Assembly: GCF_014840935.1 (NCBI RefSeq)
Contig: NZ_CP062005.1
Location: 682,001-746,000, forward strand
Direction: 5' to 3'
DNA: 64,000 bases
Source: Halomonas sp. YLGW01
Lineage (GTDB): Bacteria > Pseudomonadota > Gammaproteobacteria > Pseudomonadales > Halomonadaceae
Position numbers and translations under genes: made by a program
Part shown: piece by piece, positions 8,905 through 17,956 of the stretch
Layout of the letters: each line of letters starts with the position of its first letter
Numbering within the stretch: position 1 is the first letter of the stretch
The notes under the pieces: model-generated
Told to the model about the DNA's origin: nothing
The model's input: only the letters and a program-made list of their open reading frames with translations
Databases searched by the model: none

Positions 8905-9864
8905 ATGCGCGTTCTCAAGTATGCCCTCGCCGCGTCGCTGATCGCGGCCTCGTCCTCGGCCACGGCCCAGCAGCTGTCGATCGCCACCGGCGGCACCGGC
9001 GGCACCTATTACCCCTACGGTGGCGGCATCGCCGAGCTGATCAACAACCAGCTCGAGGGCTTTGAAGCCGTCGCCGAGGTCACCGGTGCCTCGGTCGAGA
9101 ACATGGCGTTGATCTATCGCGAGGATTCGGACCTGGCCATCGCCCTGGCCGACACCGTCTACCAGGCCTACTCTGGCACCGGCGACTTCGACGGTCGTCA
9201 GGTCGAGGACGTGCGCGCCATCGCCTCTTTGTACCCGAACGCGGTACAGATCGTGACCCTGGCCGATTCCGGCATCGAGAGCCTCTCGGACCTCGAGGGC
9301 AAGGTGGTGTCGGTAGGTGCGCCGGGCAGCGGCACCGAGCTCAATGCCCGCGCCGTGCTCGAGTCCAACGGCATCAGCTACGACGACTTCGATCCGCGCC
9401 GGCTGAACTTCAACGAGACCGCCGATGCGCTGCGCGACGGCGATATCGCCGCCGGCTTCTGGAGCGTCGGCCCGCCGACCAGCTCGATCCTCAACCTGGC
9501 CACCACCCGCGACATCCGCCTGATCGGTCTGACCGATGAGGAAGTCGCCAATGCTCGTCAGGAATCCGAGGTGTTCGCCCCCTACAAGCTGCGTGCCGGC
9601 ATCTACGAAGGCGTCGAGGAGCCCGTGCAGACCATTGGCGTCCCCAACGTGCTGACCGTCAATGCCGCCATGGATGATCAGCTCGCCTATGACATCACCA
9701 AGCTCTTGTTCGAGCAGACCGACAAGCTGATCGCCATCCATCCGGCGGCCAACGACACCACCGTGGAGTTCAGCGTGGATGCCACGCCGATCCCCTTCCA
9801 CCCGGGCGCCCTGCGCTACTACGAGGAAGTGGGCGCCGAGGTGGCGGACCATCAGCGGCCGTGA
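8905..9864 (+). CDS. TAXI-family TRAP transporter solute-binding protein
   Basis: 319 residues. It opens with a signal peptide (MRVLKYALAASLIAASSSATA) followed by LSIATGGTGGTYYPYGGGIAELIN, the hallmark of TAXI-type periplasmic binding proteins. AAGGAG stands 5 nt before the ATG. TAXI proteins capture organic acids such as C4-dicarboxylates or glutamate and deliver them to a sodium- or proton-driven permease. The DUF1850 gene and the fused permease follow on the same strand, giving a complete module. The substrate cannot be read from sequence. Confidence 0.92.
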   Translation: MRVLKYALAASLIAASSSATAQQLSIATGGTGGTYYPYGGGIAELINNQLEGFEAVAEVTGASVENMALIYREDSDLAIALADTVYQAYSGTGDFDGRQVEDVRAIASLYPNAVQIVTLADSGIESLSDLEGKVVSVGAPGSGTELNARAVLESNGISYDDFDPRRLNFNETADALRDGDIAAGFWSVGPPTSSILNLATTRDIRLIGLTDEEVANARQESEVFAPYKLRAGIYEGVEEPVQTIGVPNVLTVNAAMDDQLAYDITKLLFEQTDKLIAIHPAANDTTVEFSVDATPIPFHPGALRYYEEVGAEVADHQRP

Positions 9865-9868
9865 GGTC

Positions 9869-10459
9869 ATGATGTTATTGACCCAAGATGATGCACAGGG
9901 GCGAGCCGGCGGGCTCGCCCCCTTGTGTTTAGGCGGCCTGCGTTTCGGCACCTTCCGTCTCGACCTTGGCCGTCGGCACGCTTTCCTTGGGCTGCTGGCG
10001 GCGATGCTGATCGTCGCCGCTTCGCCCGCGCTTGCCGACGGTAGCGACGAGGATCGCCTGCTCCAGGTGCGGGATCGCCACGGGACGCTGCTGGTGAGCC
10101 TGCCGATGCCAGAGGGCGAGGGCTGGTGCCTTGAGTGGAACCACTCGGTCGAGGGCTTTCCGGTGCTCGACTGCTACCGCAACCAGCAGGGCCGAATGGT
10201 GCTCGAGCGCAGCCATCAGCCAGACTTCGCCGCCGGGCTCGGGCATGTGCCGGGTCGGGGGCGTCAGGTCAGCGACGGTGAGGGTGGCTACTGGATCGAG
10301 GAGATCCAGGAGCCGGTGCCCGGCGACCGCTACCTGCTGCGGGTTGGGGCGTTGCGGGTCGATCATCGCCTGATCCGCGAGGGCCGGACCATCAGCCTGA
10401 GCGAGCTGGCGGCCGGGCAGCGGGTCAGCATCGGGCTGCGCCCGCTACCGTCGCCCTGA
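9869..10459 (+). CDS. DUF1850 domain protein of the TRAP module
   Basis: About 196 residues from the first ATG after the TAXI stop, 4 bases downstream; a second ATG follows directly. A hydrophobic stretch (HAFLGLLAAMLIVAASPALA, about residues 39-58) reads as a membrane anchor or late signal peptide. The exported part contains WCLEWNHSVEGFPVLDCYRNQQGRMVLERS, typical of DUF1850 proteins, which are very often encoded between a TAXI binding protein and a TRAP 4TM/12TM fused permease. Its role is unknown; it may be an accessory factor of the transporter. The next gene starts about 100 bases further on. Confidence 0.82.
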   Translation: MMLLTQDDAQGRAGGLAPLCLGGLRFGTFRLDLGRRHAFLGLLAAMLIVAASPALADGSDEDRLLQVRDRHGTLLVSLPMPEGEGWCLEWNHSVEGFPVLDCYRNQQGRMVLERSHQPDFAAGLGHVPGRGRQVSDGEGGYWIEEIQEPVPGDRYLLRVGALRVDHRLIREGRTISLSELAAGQRVSIGLRPLPSP

Positions 10460-10559
10460 TTGTGCCGCCCGGCGCCACTTGGAGGCCGGGTGGTGTTACC
10501 TTACCGATTCTCCGTATGCGATCTTCGCGTACTCGACTCTAGTGTACTGAAGGGACTCC

Positions 10560-12569
10560 ATGAGCGATTCGGCAACTTCTCCTATCGTGCCTGGCAGCCA
10601 GGCCCCCCATGCGCGACCGATCCTGTGGCTGATCGCCCTGGTGGCGGTGGGCCTGTCGCTGTTTCAGCTCTATTCGGCGGGCATCGAGCCGCTGGGGCTC
10701 TTCTACCAGCGCAGCATTCACCTGGCGCTGATCATGATGCTGGCCTTCCTGATGTTCCCGGTGTTCGGTCCGCACCACCGGCGGGGCGTCGTTGGGGGCA
10801 TCATCGACCTGGCCTTCTTCGCCGGCGCGCTGATCACCGGCGGTTACCTGGTGCTGTATCTGGATGACATCTTCAACCGCGCCGGCTTCTGGAACCAGAC
10901 CGACATCGTGGTGGGCTGCATCGCCACGGTCACGGTGCTGGAGGCGAGCCGTCGGGCGGTGGGCCTCGGCATGACGGTGATCGGGATCCTGGCGCTGCTC
11001 TATGCCTTCGCCGGGCCCCGAGGCGAGCTGCCCTGGCTGGGTCAGTTCCTGCCCGGGATCATGGAGCATCGCGGCTACAACCTGGACCGGGTCGTGGGCC
11101 AGCTGTACCTGGGGCAGGAGGGCATCTTCGGCCTGCCGATGGGGGTCGCCGCCACCTACATCTTCATCTTCGTGTTGTTCGGCGCCTTTCTCGAGATCAC
11201 CGGCGCGGGCAAGTTCTTCATCGACCTGGCCTATGCGGCCACCGGGCGCCAGCGCGGCGGCCCGGCCAAGGCGGCGGTGATCGCCTCGGCCGGCATGGGC
11301 TCGATCTCCGGCAGTGCGATCGCCAACGTGGTCACCACCGGGGCCTTCACCATTCCGCTGATGAAGCGGCTGGGCTTCAAGCCGGCCCAGGCCGGTGGCA
11401 TCGAGGCCGCGGCCTCCACCGGTGGGCAGATCATGCCGCCGCTGATGGGGGCGGGCGCCTTCCTGATCGCCGAATACACCCAGATGCCCTACCTCGAGGT
11501 GGTCAAGGTCAGCGTGCTGCCGGCGATTCTCTACTTCGCCACCGTTTATTTGTTCGTGCACATCATCGCCCTCAAGCAGGGCATGCAGGGCATGCCGCGC
11601 GCGGAGTTGCCACAGATGCGCGAGGTGATGCGCGAGGGCTGGCACTTCCTGCTGCCGCTGGGGGTGCTGGTATGGCTGCTGGTGATGAACATGTCGCCGA
11701 TGCGGGTCGGCTACTTCGCGGTGATCACCATGCTGGTAGTGGCGGCGCTGCGCTTCTCGGTGTGGTTCCTGTTCGTGGCCCCGGCCGAGGGCCAGCCGGT
11801 GACCGGCAAGCGGATCGGCGAGGCGCTGTGGGCGGGCCTGGTCAAGCTGACCCGGGGCCTGGAGCTCGGCGCGCGCAATGCCGTGGCGGTGTCGATGGCC
11901 TGTGCGGTGGCCGGCATCATCGTCGGTGTGGTCGGTCTTACCGGCCTCGGGCTCAAGTTCTCGGCGATGATGCTGGCCTTCTCGGACGGCAACCTGCTGC
12001 TGGCGCTGGTGATGGTACTGCTGGCGAGCCTGGTACTGGGCATGGGCCTGCCGGTCACGGCGAGCTATATCGTGCTGATCGTGCTGGTCGGCCCGGCGCT
12101 CTCCAATGAGTTCGGCGTGCCGCTGCTGATCGCCCACCTGGTGGTGTTCTGGTACTCCCAGGACTCCAACGTCACGCCGCCGATTGCGCTGGCGGGCTTC
12201 GCCGGGGCGGCGATTGCCGGCAGCAAGCCGATGGAAACCGGCTTTCAGGCCTGGAAGTTCGCCAAGGGCCTCTACCTGATTCCGCTGTTCATGGTCTTCA
12301 ATCCGGAGATCATCGTCGGCGGCCCGGTGCCGGTGGTGATCTGGAACGGCCTGATCGCCATCCTGGCGTTGGGCGCCTTCGCGGCGGCCCTGGAGGGCTA
12401 CCTGTTCACTCGCATGTCCTGGCCGGTGCGGCTGGCCATCGTGCCGGCGATCGTCGCGGTCTTCTACCCGGACCTGCGCGCCGAGATCATAGGTGCCGCC
12501 GTGATGACGCTGGCCATCGCCGGCAACTGGCTGGCCTGCCGCCGGGAGGCATCGGCAACGGCGGCCTGA
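10560..12569 (+). CDS. TRAP transporter permease, fused small and large subunits (4TM/12TM)
   Basis: 669 residues with many long hydrophobic segments. The first four (to about residue 140) correspond to the small DctQ-like part and the rest to the DctM-like channel. AASTGGQIMPPLMGAGAFLIAEYT and GSISGSAIANVVTTGAFTIPLMKR are conserved motifs of this fused family, as are LGMGLPVTASYIVLIVL and SQDSNVTPPIALAGFAGAAIAGSKPMETG near the end. AAGGGA precedes the ATG. It pairs with the upstream TAXI protein as an ion-driven importer of a carboxylate-like solute in the inner membrane. A strong terminator follows. Confidence 0.93.
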   Translation: MSDSATSPIVPGSQAPHARPILWLIALVAVGLSLFQLYSAGIEPLGLFYQRSIHLALIMMLAFLMFPVFGPHHRRGVVGGIIDLAFFAGALITGGYLVLYLDDIFNRAGFWNQTDIVVGCIATVTVLEASRRAVGLGMTVIGILALLYAFAGPRGELPWLGQFLPGIMEHRGYNLDRVVGQLYLGQEGIFGLPMGVAATYIFIFVLFGAFLEITGAGKFFIDLAYAATGRQRGGPAKAAVIASAGMGSISGSAIANVVTTGAFTIPLMKRLGFKPAQAGGIEAAASTGGQIMPPLMGAGAFLIAEYTQMPYLEVVKVSVLPAILYFATVYLFVHIIALKQGMQGMPRAELPQMREVMREGWHFLLPLGVLVWLLVMNMSPMRVGYFAVITMLVVAALRFSVWFLFVAPAEGQPVTGKRIGEALWAGLVKLTRGLELGARNAVAVSMACAVAGIIVGVVGLTGLGLKFSAMMLAFSDGNLLLALVMVLLASLVLGMGLPVTASYIVLIVLVGPALSNEFGVPLLIAHLVVFWYSQDSNVTPPIALAGFAGAAIAGSKPMETGFQAWKFAKGLYLIPLFMVFNPEIIVGGPVPVVIWNGLIAILALGAFAAALEGYLFTRMSWPVRLAIVPAIVAVFYPDLRAEIIGAAVMTLAIAGNWLACRREASATAA

Positions 12570-12633
12570 TCGTGGCTTGACGTAACAGGCTGCATGACCA
12601 GACAGAACTTATGAACAGACTGGCCGTATAGAC

Positions 12634-12667
12634 AGGCCCCGCCCGGACTTTCCGGGCGGGGCCTTTT
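12634..12667. terminator. Rho-independent terminator after the TRAP permease
   Basis: AGGCCCCGCCCGGA (12634-12647) and TCCGGGCGGGGCCT (12651-12664) form a perfect 14-bp stem with a 3-nt loop and a short T run. It sits between convergent genes. Confidence 0.88.
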
Positions 12668-12734
12668 ACTTTTGGTTCGTCGCAGACTGGCGTGGCACCA
12701 GCCATCGGTTTACGACTGAGGGGTGTGAGGGGCC

Positions 12735-13388
12735 TCAGGCCTGTTCGGGCGTCTGTGTCTCTGTCGGTGTCGCCTGCTCGGCAGGTGTGGCCTCTTGGCC
12801 TGCCTGGCTGACGGCTCGTTCGTCGGCCTCGAGATCCTCGTTCGGGGCGGTTTCCACGGCCTCCAGTACCAGGGCCACCGGCGCGGGCTCGCGGTCGGCG
12901 CTCAGCGCCAGGGCCTCGGGCTCTGCCGTCGACCAGCGCACCATGTCATCGCCGTCGCGCACCTCGGCCTGCAGCACCTGGCGGTGGTCGTCATTCAGGG
13001 CATCGCTTGGCATCTTCAGGCTGAAGGGCAGCGGCAGGGCGACCTCGCTGGCGTCGAAGGTCTTATCGGTTAGCACCTTTGCGCTGCCGTCCTCGAGAGT
13101 GACATCGATCAGCTGTACGTGGATCTTGGCATCCGCCGGCAGCGAGATATTGTCGGGGGCGCTGAGGGTGCCGTTGAGGGTCAGGGTGGCGGCATTGTCC
13201 AGGGAATCGTCAAGCGTCTCGGCATCCTGCTGATTGGCGTTCTGCTGGGTGATGGTCTTCTCGTCGGCGCCTTGTGCCGTGCTGCTGTCTGCCTTATTGC
13301 CGGTGGTGGGCGCCTCGCTGCCGGTGTCACAGGCTGTCAGGGCGAGGGCGCTGGTCAAGGCGGCGATCAGAGTCAGATGGCGTGTCAT
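12735..13388 (-). CDS. YbaY-like lipoprotein
   Basis: 217 residues. The N-terminus (MTRHLTLIAALTSALALTAC) ends in a lipobox with Cys20, so a lipid-anchored envelope protein is expected. A Gln/Ala/Asp-rich linker leads to a beta-rich domain (about 70-180) starting LTLNGTLSAPDNISLPADAKIHVQLIDVTLEDG, which resembles the YbaY/YscW-like lipoprotein domain. The tail is low-complexity (PTETQTPEQA). The role is unknown; YbaY in E. coli is an outer-membrane lipoprotein of unclear function. It stands alone between the TRAP terminator and purE. Confidence 0.7.
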   Translation of the reverse strand: MTRHLTLIAALTSALALTACDTGSEAPTTGNKADSSTAQGADEKTITQQNANQQDAETLDDSLDNAATLTLNGTLSAPDNISLPADAKIHVQLIDVTLEDGSAKVLTDKTFDASEVALPLPFSLKMPSDALNDDHRQVLQAEVRDGDDMVRWSTAEPEALALSADREPAPVALVLEAVETAPNEDLEADERAVSQAGQEATPAEQATPTETQTPEQA

Positions 13389-13474
13389 GTGGGCATCTCC
13401 TTCGTGCGTGTTCGGGGCCGGGCCCCGGGCTGGCCGGCAGTCCTGCCGGCGTTGATGGGCCAGACCCTAGCAAG

Positions 13475-13488
13475 TGAGTGAGCACTCA
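13475..13488. promoter_or_regulatory. short inverted repeat upstream of purE
   Basis: TGAGTG-AG-CACTCA is a perfect 6-bp inverted repeat in the divergent region between the lipoprotein gene (start 13388) and purE (start 13667). It is not a classical PurR box. It may be an operator for either side or chance. Confidence 0.3.
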
Positions 13489-13666
13489 GGGTGCAAGTTG
13501 CTGTCTCCGTCGGGCGACGCCCGGCGGCGTGAGACTTCCCCCGACGCCCCGGAGGCGGTATGCTGCGCGGTTTTCAGGCGGCTGGATCGGGTTTGGTCGG
13601 GCCGTCTCCTCGCCCCGCTGTGCGCTACCTTCAAGGCGTGCAGCCCAACCATTCAGGAGCAAGGCG

Positions 13667-14173
13667 ATGCAGCCGTCGAACGAGCCGCCACGCGTTGGCG
13701 TGATCATGGGATCCAAGTCGGACTGGCCGGTCATGGAGCACGCCGTGGCGATGCTCGAGAGGCTCGGTGTGGCCTACGAGACCAAGGTGGTGTCCGCCCA
13801 TCGGACCCCGGACCTGCTCTTCGACTACGCCAAGAGCGCCGCCGAGCGTGGCCTCTCGGTGATCATCGCCGGCGCCGGCGGGGCCGCCCACCTGCCCGGC
13901 ATGGTGGCCTCCCAGACGCCGCTGCCGGTGCTCGGCGTGCCGGTGGAATCCAAGTCCCTCAAGGGTCTGGACTCGCTGTTGTCGATCGCCCAGATGCCCG
14001 GCGGCATCGCCGTGGGTACCCTGGCCATCGGCAAGCCCGGCGCCACCAATGCGGGGCTGCTGGCCGCGCAGATCGTCGGCCTGCAGGACGGCCGGGTGCG
14101 CGAGGCCGTCGAGGCCTTCCGCGCCGAGCAGACCCAGAAGGTGCTGGATAATCCCGATCCCCGGGCCGAGTGA
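13667..14173 (+). CDS. purE: N5-carboxyaminoimidazole ribonucleotide mutase
   Basis: 168 residues, normal for class I PurE. The start at 13667 follows AGGAGCAAGG, and the longer upstream frame has no family similarity. [26 protein letters not shown] and [16 protein letters not shown] are the PurE signatures; the SAHR histidine and the GSKSD loop form the active site. It converts N5-CAIR to CAIR in purine synthesis, working after PurK, whose gene starts 12 bases downstream, so the two form an operon. Confidence 0.97.
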   Translation: MQPSNEPPRVGVIMGSKSDWPVMEHAVAMLERLGVAYETKVVSAHRTPDLLFDYAKSAAERGLSVIIAGAGGAAHLPGMVASQTPLPVLGVPVESKSLKGLDSLLSIAQMPGGIAVGTLAIGKPGATNAGLLAAQIVGLQDGRVREAVEAFRAEQTQKVLDNPDPRAE

Positions 14174-14185
14174 GGAGAGACTGTC

Positions 14186-15340
14186 ATGAGTGATGCCGCG
14201 ATCAAGGCGCCCGGAACCGCCATCGGCGTGCTGGGCGCCGGCCAGCTGGGCCGCATGCTGGCCCTGGCGGGCTACCCGCTGGCCAACCGCTTCGTGTTCC
14301 TGGACACCACGGGCAACCCGAGCGCTGGTATCGGCGAGGTGATGATCCTCGACCCGAAGGACCAGCAGCGTCAGCTCGAGGAGTTTTTGGCCAAGGTCGA
14401 CCTGGTCACCTACGAGTTCGAGCACCTGCCGGTGTCGCTGGTGCAGGCGATCGAGGCTCACCGGCCGGTCTATCCCTCCAGCGAGGCGATTCGCGTCTGC
14501 CAGAACCGGGCCGAGGAGAAGGCGCTGTTCGATCGCCTGTCGATCCCGACCCCGGCCTATCGTCTGGTCGAGAGCGCCGAGGCGCTCGAGGCCGCGGCCC
14601 GCGAACTGGGCACGCCGGTGGTCGCCAAGTCGGTCACCGAGGGCTATGACGGCAAGGGGCAGGCGGTGCTCAAGTCGCCTGACGAGGCCCGGGATGCCTG
14701 GGAAGCGATCGGCCACCCGCGCCTGATCGTCGAGGCCTTCGTGGACTTCGTGCGTGAGGTGTCGATCATCGCCGTGCGTGGCCGTGACGGCGAGGTGGTC
14801 TTCTATCCGATGGCCGAGAACCAGCATGTCGACGGCATCCTGCGCTACTCGGTGGCGCCGCTACCGGATCTCGATGCCAGCGTCCAGCAGACCGCCGATG
14901 GCTACATTCGCGCCCTGCTCGACGAGCTGGACTACGTCGGGGTGCTGACGCTTGAGCTGTTCCAGACCCGTGACGGCGGCCTGATGGCCAACGAGATGGC
15001 GCCGCGGGTGCACAACTCCGGCCACTGGAGCCAGGACGGTGCGGCGACCAGCCAGTTCGAGAACCACCTGCGCGCCATCCAGGGGCTGCCGCTGGGCGCG
15101 ACCGAGGCGCGGGCGCCGACCTGCATGGTCAACGTGATCGGCCGCGAGGGCGACTCCGCCGAGATCCTCGCCCTCGACGACGCCCACCTGCATCGCTACG
15201 GCAAGAGCGAGCGGGCCGGACGCAAGCTCGGTCACGTCAATCTGGTGGCGCCGACCCACGGCGCGCTGATGGAGAAGGTGCGTGCCTGCGCGGCTCTGCT
15301 GCCCGAGGCGCCGGCGCCGAAGATGAGCTTCGAGGACTGA
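14186..15340 (+). CDS. purK: N5-carboxyaminoimidazole ribonucleotide synthase
   Basis: 384 residues with the ATP-grasp fold. The start IGVLGAGQLGRMLALAGYPL, then VVAKSVTEGYDGKGQAVL (nucleotide-binding lysine region), EVSIIAVRGRDGEVVFYP and NEMAPRVHNSGHWSQDG are PurK signatures. It carboxylates AIR to N5-CAIR using ATP and bicarbonate. AGGAGAG precedes the ATG, and purE lies just upstream. A bidirectional terminator follows at 15481-15512. Confidence 0.97.
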   Translation: MSDAAIKAPGTAIGVLGAGQLGRMLALAGYPLANRFVFLDTTGNPSAGIGEVMILDPKDQQRQLEEFLAKVDLVTYEFEHLPVSLVQAIEAHRPVYPSSEAIRVCQNRAEEKALFDRLSIPTPAYRLVESAEALEAAARELGTPVVAKSVTEGYDGKGQAVLKSPDEARDAWEAIGHPRLIVEAFVDFVREVSIIAVRGRDGEVVFYPMAENQHVDGILRYSVAPLPDLDASVQQTADGYIRALLDELDYVGVLTLELFQTRDGGLMANEMAPRVHNSGHWSQDGAATSQFENHLRAIQGLPLGATEARAPTCMVNVIGREGDSAEILALDDAHLHRYGKSERAGRKLGHVNLVAPTHGALMEKVRACAALLPEAPAPKMSFED

Positions 15341-15480
15341 CGCTTTGGGAGCGGTGGTCGGCTCCGGACCCGATCGCCGCACCGAGCTGAGCCCATGTCG
15401 ACCAGGCCATGGCTCCTAGGCTCAGCCTATGTCTCTCAGGCTCAGGCCATGTCGCTCAAGCCGAGGCGGCCTCCGACGCA

Positions 15481-15512
15481 AAGACGCCGCACCCCCTTGG
15501 GTGCGGCGTCTT
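15481..15512. terminator. bidirectional terminator between purK and yeiH
   Basis: AAGACGCCGCACCC (15481-15494) and GGGTGCGGCGTCTT (15499-15512) pair perfectly around CCTT. It serves purK on the plus strand and yeiH on the minus strand. The preceding 15390-15465 holds several imperfect repeats of a GCCATGTC-CTCAGG type. Confidence 0.8.
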
Positions 15513-15542
15513 CGTGTGGTGGTGGGTGCGAGCGGCGGCGGA

Positions 15543-16538
15543 TCAGCCCATCAGCCACTGGCTCGCCAGGCCACCCCCGCCCAGCAGCAGCGCGAACAGG
15601 ATCAGCGCCAGGATGAAGGGACGCAGGCCCAGCGAGCGCAGCCGCTCGAGGCGGGTCTCGTAGCCCAGCGCCGCCATGGCCATGGTCAGTGCCAGCTGGC
15701 CGGCGAGCACCAGGCCGTCATGCAGTACCGCGGGCAGGACGATGAAGCTGTTGAACACCACCATGGCCATGAAGCCGAAGGCGAACCAGGGAATCACCAG
15801 GCCGCCTTTGGTGTCTGTTTCGGCGGCGCCGTCGCCCCGGCGCAGCCACCACTGGCCGACGATCAGCAGGAAGGGCACCAGCAGCATCACCCGCACCAGC
15901 TTGACGATCACCGCATTGGCCAGGGCGTCCGGGCCCACCGCCTCGCCGGCGGCGACCACCTGGGCGACCTCGTGGACGGTGGCACCGATATAGACGCCGA
16001 ACAGACCCTCATCCATTCCCATCAGCGGATACAGCAGCGGGTAGATCAGCATCGCCAGCGAACCGAACAGCACCACCGTGGCTACCGCCATGGCGGTGGC
16101 GGCGGGGCGGGCGCGGATGGTGGACTCGGTGGCCAGCACCGCGGCGGCGCCGCAGATGGCACTGCCGGCGCTGGTCAGCAGGGTCGTTTCCCGATCCATC
16201 CCCAGCAGCCGGGTGCCGATGAAGTAGCCGCTGACCAGCACGCTTGAGATGATCAGGATATCCAGCAACAGCACCTTGGGGCCGAGGGCCATGATCTGCT
16301 GCAGCGTCAGCGAGAGGCCGAACAGCACGATGCCCCCGCGCAGCAGCCAGCGGGTGGCGAATTTCAGCCCCGCCGCGGTGTCTGTGAGTCGCCGCGAGAC
16401 GGGCAGGTTGCCGACCAGGATGCCCAGCAGCAGCGCCACGACCAAGGGGCTCACGCCGCTCCCGGCGAGGGGGGGCAGTTCGGCCAGGCCGACGCCGGCG
16501 GCGGTGAGAACGATGCAGACCAACAAGCCTTGCCACAT
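15543..16538 (-). CDS. yeiH: YeiH family (UPF0324) putative sulfate exporter
   Basis: 331 residues with about ten hydrophobic segments. ALLLGILVGNLP, RWLLRGGIVLFGLSLTLQQI, TSAGSAICGAAAVLATES and GVYIGATVHEVAQVVAAG are characteristic of UPF0324 proteins, which are inner-membrane carriers proposed to export sulfate or sulfite-derived anions. The LysR gene is transcribed divergently from the short region 16539-16635, the usual arrangement for yeiH and its regulator, and the palindromes there are likely operator sites. The substrate is inferred from family annotation only. Confidence 0.88.
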   Translation of the reverse strand: MWQGLLVCIVLTAAGVGLAELPPLAGSGVSPLVVALLLGILVGNLPVSRRLTDTAAGLKFATRWLLRGGIVLFGLSLTLQQIMALGPKVLLLDILIISSVLVSGYFIGTRLLGMDRETTLLTSAGSAICGAAAVLATESTIRARPAATAMAVATVVLFGSLAMLIYPLLYPLMGMDEGLFGVYIGATVHEVAQVVAAGEAVGPDALANAVIVKLVRVMLLVPFLLIVGQWWLRRGDGAAETDTKGGLVIPWFAFGFMAMVVFNSFIVLPAVLHDGLVLAGQLALTMAMAALGYETRLERLRSLGLRPFILALILFALLLGGGGLASQWLMG

Positions 16539-16594
16539 GAGTCGTGTCTCCTTGAAGCGTGATGCGACAAGGCTAGGCGAGGATAGATCAAAAG

Positions 16595-16634
16595 GTTATC
16601 GTTTAATAACGATATCCCTTTTCGGTAAAACCGA
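16595..16634. promoter_or_regulatory. LysR-type operator region between yeiH and its regulator
   Basis: Two palindromes lie in this AT-rich stretch: ATCGTT-TAAT-AACGAT (16598-16613, 6-bp arms) and TCGGT-AAA-ACCGA (16622-16634, 5-bp arms), the latter ending one base before the LysR ATG. The arrangement fits a recognition and an autoregulatory site of the divergent LysR protein. Confidence 0.6.
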
Positions 16635-16635
16635 T

Positions 16636-17541
16636 ATGACGCCACCCGTCAGTTTTCGTCAGCTCCAGGTCTTCGTCGCGGTCGCCCGCCGCGGTACGGT
16701 GAGTGCCGCGGCGCGGCAGCTGAGCCTCTCCCAGTCGGCGACCAGTCAGGCGCTGTCCGACCTGGAACGGGCGCTGGAGGTGGCGATGTTCGAGCGGCTG
16801 GGCCGCCGCCTCGAGCTCAACGACCGGGGGCGACAACTGCTGCCCCAGGCCGAACGGCTGCTCGACGGCATGCAGGAATTCGTGGCCTCGGCTCGGGAGC
16901 CGGAGGGCGCCCTGCGCGGCACCCTGTCGGTATCGGCCAGCGCCACCATCGGCACCTATCTGCTGCCGACGCTGGCGGGTGACTTTGGCGAGCGCCATCC
17001 CGGCGCGGATCTGCGCCTGAGACTTCGCAACAGCGGCGAGGTAATGACGGACGTGCTGCGCTTCGATGCCGACCTGGGCCTGATCGAGGGCCAGTGCCAC
17101 GAGCCAGGGCTCGTCAGCGAGCCCTGGAGCGAGGATCGGCTGCTGGTGGTCGCCTCGCCCCGTCATCCCCTGGCCGCGTTGGACACCCTCGAGGGCGAGG
17201 CCCTGGCCGAGGCTCCCTGGATCCTGCGCGAGCAGGGCTCCGGGACCCGGGAGGTCTTCGAGGCGGCGATGGCGCCGGTGCTGCAGGCCGCGCCTTCGCG
17301 ACGCCTGCGGGTGCGCATGGAACTCGGTCAGCACGAGGCCATCAAGCAGGCGGTGAAGGCCGGGCTGGGGCTCGGCTGCCTGTCGCGACTCGGCGTGGTC
17401 GACGAGCTGGAGCGAGGGGAGCTGGTGACGCTTGCTACCCCGCTGTCGCTGGTGCGGGCCTTCTCGCTGGTCTGGCATCCCGAGCGCTATCGCAGTCCAC
17501 TGTGGCAGGCCTTCAAGGTCTTCCTCGACGAGGCGCGCTGA
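16636..17541 (+). CDS. LysR family transcriptional regulator, divergent to yeiH (YeiE-like)
   Basis: 301 residues from the ATG at 16636, which starts MTPPVSFRQLQVFVAVARRGTVSAAARQL; the upstream frame extension overlaps yeiH and is rejected. The winged helix-turn-helix is residues 8-65 (SLSQSATSQALSDLERAL as recognition region), followed by the effector-binding domain with STIG-like ASATIGTYLLPTL and the conserved EQGSGTR. This last motif is shared with YeiE/CysB-related regulators that respond to anions. It very likely controls yeiH and itself through the palindromes in the shared upstream region. Confidence 0.9.
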   Translation: MTPPVSFRQLQVFVAVARRGTVSAAARQLSLSQSATSQALSDLERALEVAMFERLGRRLELNDRGRQLLPQAERLLDGMQEFVASAREPEGALRGTLSVSASATIGTYLLPTLAGDFGERHPGADLRLRLRNSGEVMTDVLRFDADLGLIEGQCHEPGLVSEPWSEDRLLVVASPRHPLAALDTLEGEALAEAPWILREQGSGTREVFEAAMAPVLQAAPSRRLRVRMELGQHEAIKQAVKAGLGLGCLSRLGVVDELERGELVTLATPLSLVRAFSLVWHPERYRSPLWQAFKVFLDEAR

Positions 17542-17580
17542 CGCCTCTGTCGTCGGTCGCGGGCCCTGCCAGGAGCCCGG

Positions 17581-17892
17581 TTAGAAGGTCTCCAGCCGCC
17601 ATGCTTCGAAGGCCGGTTCCTCGTAGGGGTGCGCCGCCCTGAGCGCCGCCACGGCGTCGCGGATCCGCGCGTCCTCGCACACCAGTTCGATCTTCAACTC
17701 CTCGACCCGCTCCAGTTCCCCGACCCGGCCGATGTGCGGGTCGGCGCCATCGAGGGGGCGAAACTGGCCGATGCCGGGCGTCTGGAAGCAGCAAGCTTCG
17801 TAGTCGCCGATACGCCCGGCACCGCTTGCGAAGACGGCTTCCTTCACGGTCTCGGCGTGCTCGGCGGGCACGAAGAAGGCGAGCTTGTACAT
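17581..17892 (-). CDS. NIF3/YqfO-like small protein
   Basis: 103 residues from the ATG at 17892; the frame is open beyond but only the shorter form matches family proteins beginning MYKLAFFVPAEHAETVKEAVFASGAGRIGDYEACCFQTPGIGQFRPL. It continues with GRVGELERVEELKIELVCEDA and ends AAHPYEEPAFEAW. These motifs belong to the stand-alone version of the domain inserted in bacterial NIF3 (YqfO) proteins. Function is not established; the fold resembles PII/CutA. It is transcribed divergently from the fasciclin gene. Confidence 0.85.
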   Translation of the reverse strand: MYKLAFFVPAEHAETVKEAVFASGAGRIGDYEACCFQTPGIGQFRPLDGADPHIGRVGELERVEELKIELVCEDARIRDAVAALRAAHPYEEPAFEAWRLETF

Positions 17893-17956
17893 GGTTCTGT
17901 CCCTTTTGGATGGGGGATGGAAGAAAAAACTTGTGCGCCTGGAACTTATTGTCCAG

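Noticed and set aside
10539-12137. 532-residue minus-strand open frame rich in Gln, His and Arg
   Set aside because: Antisense shadow of the TRAP permease.
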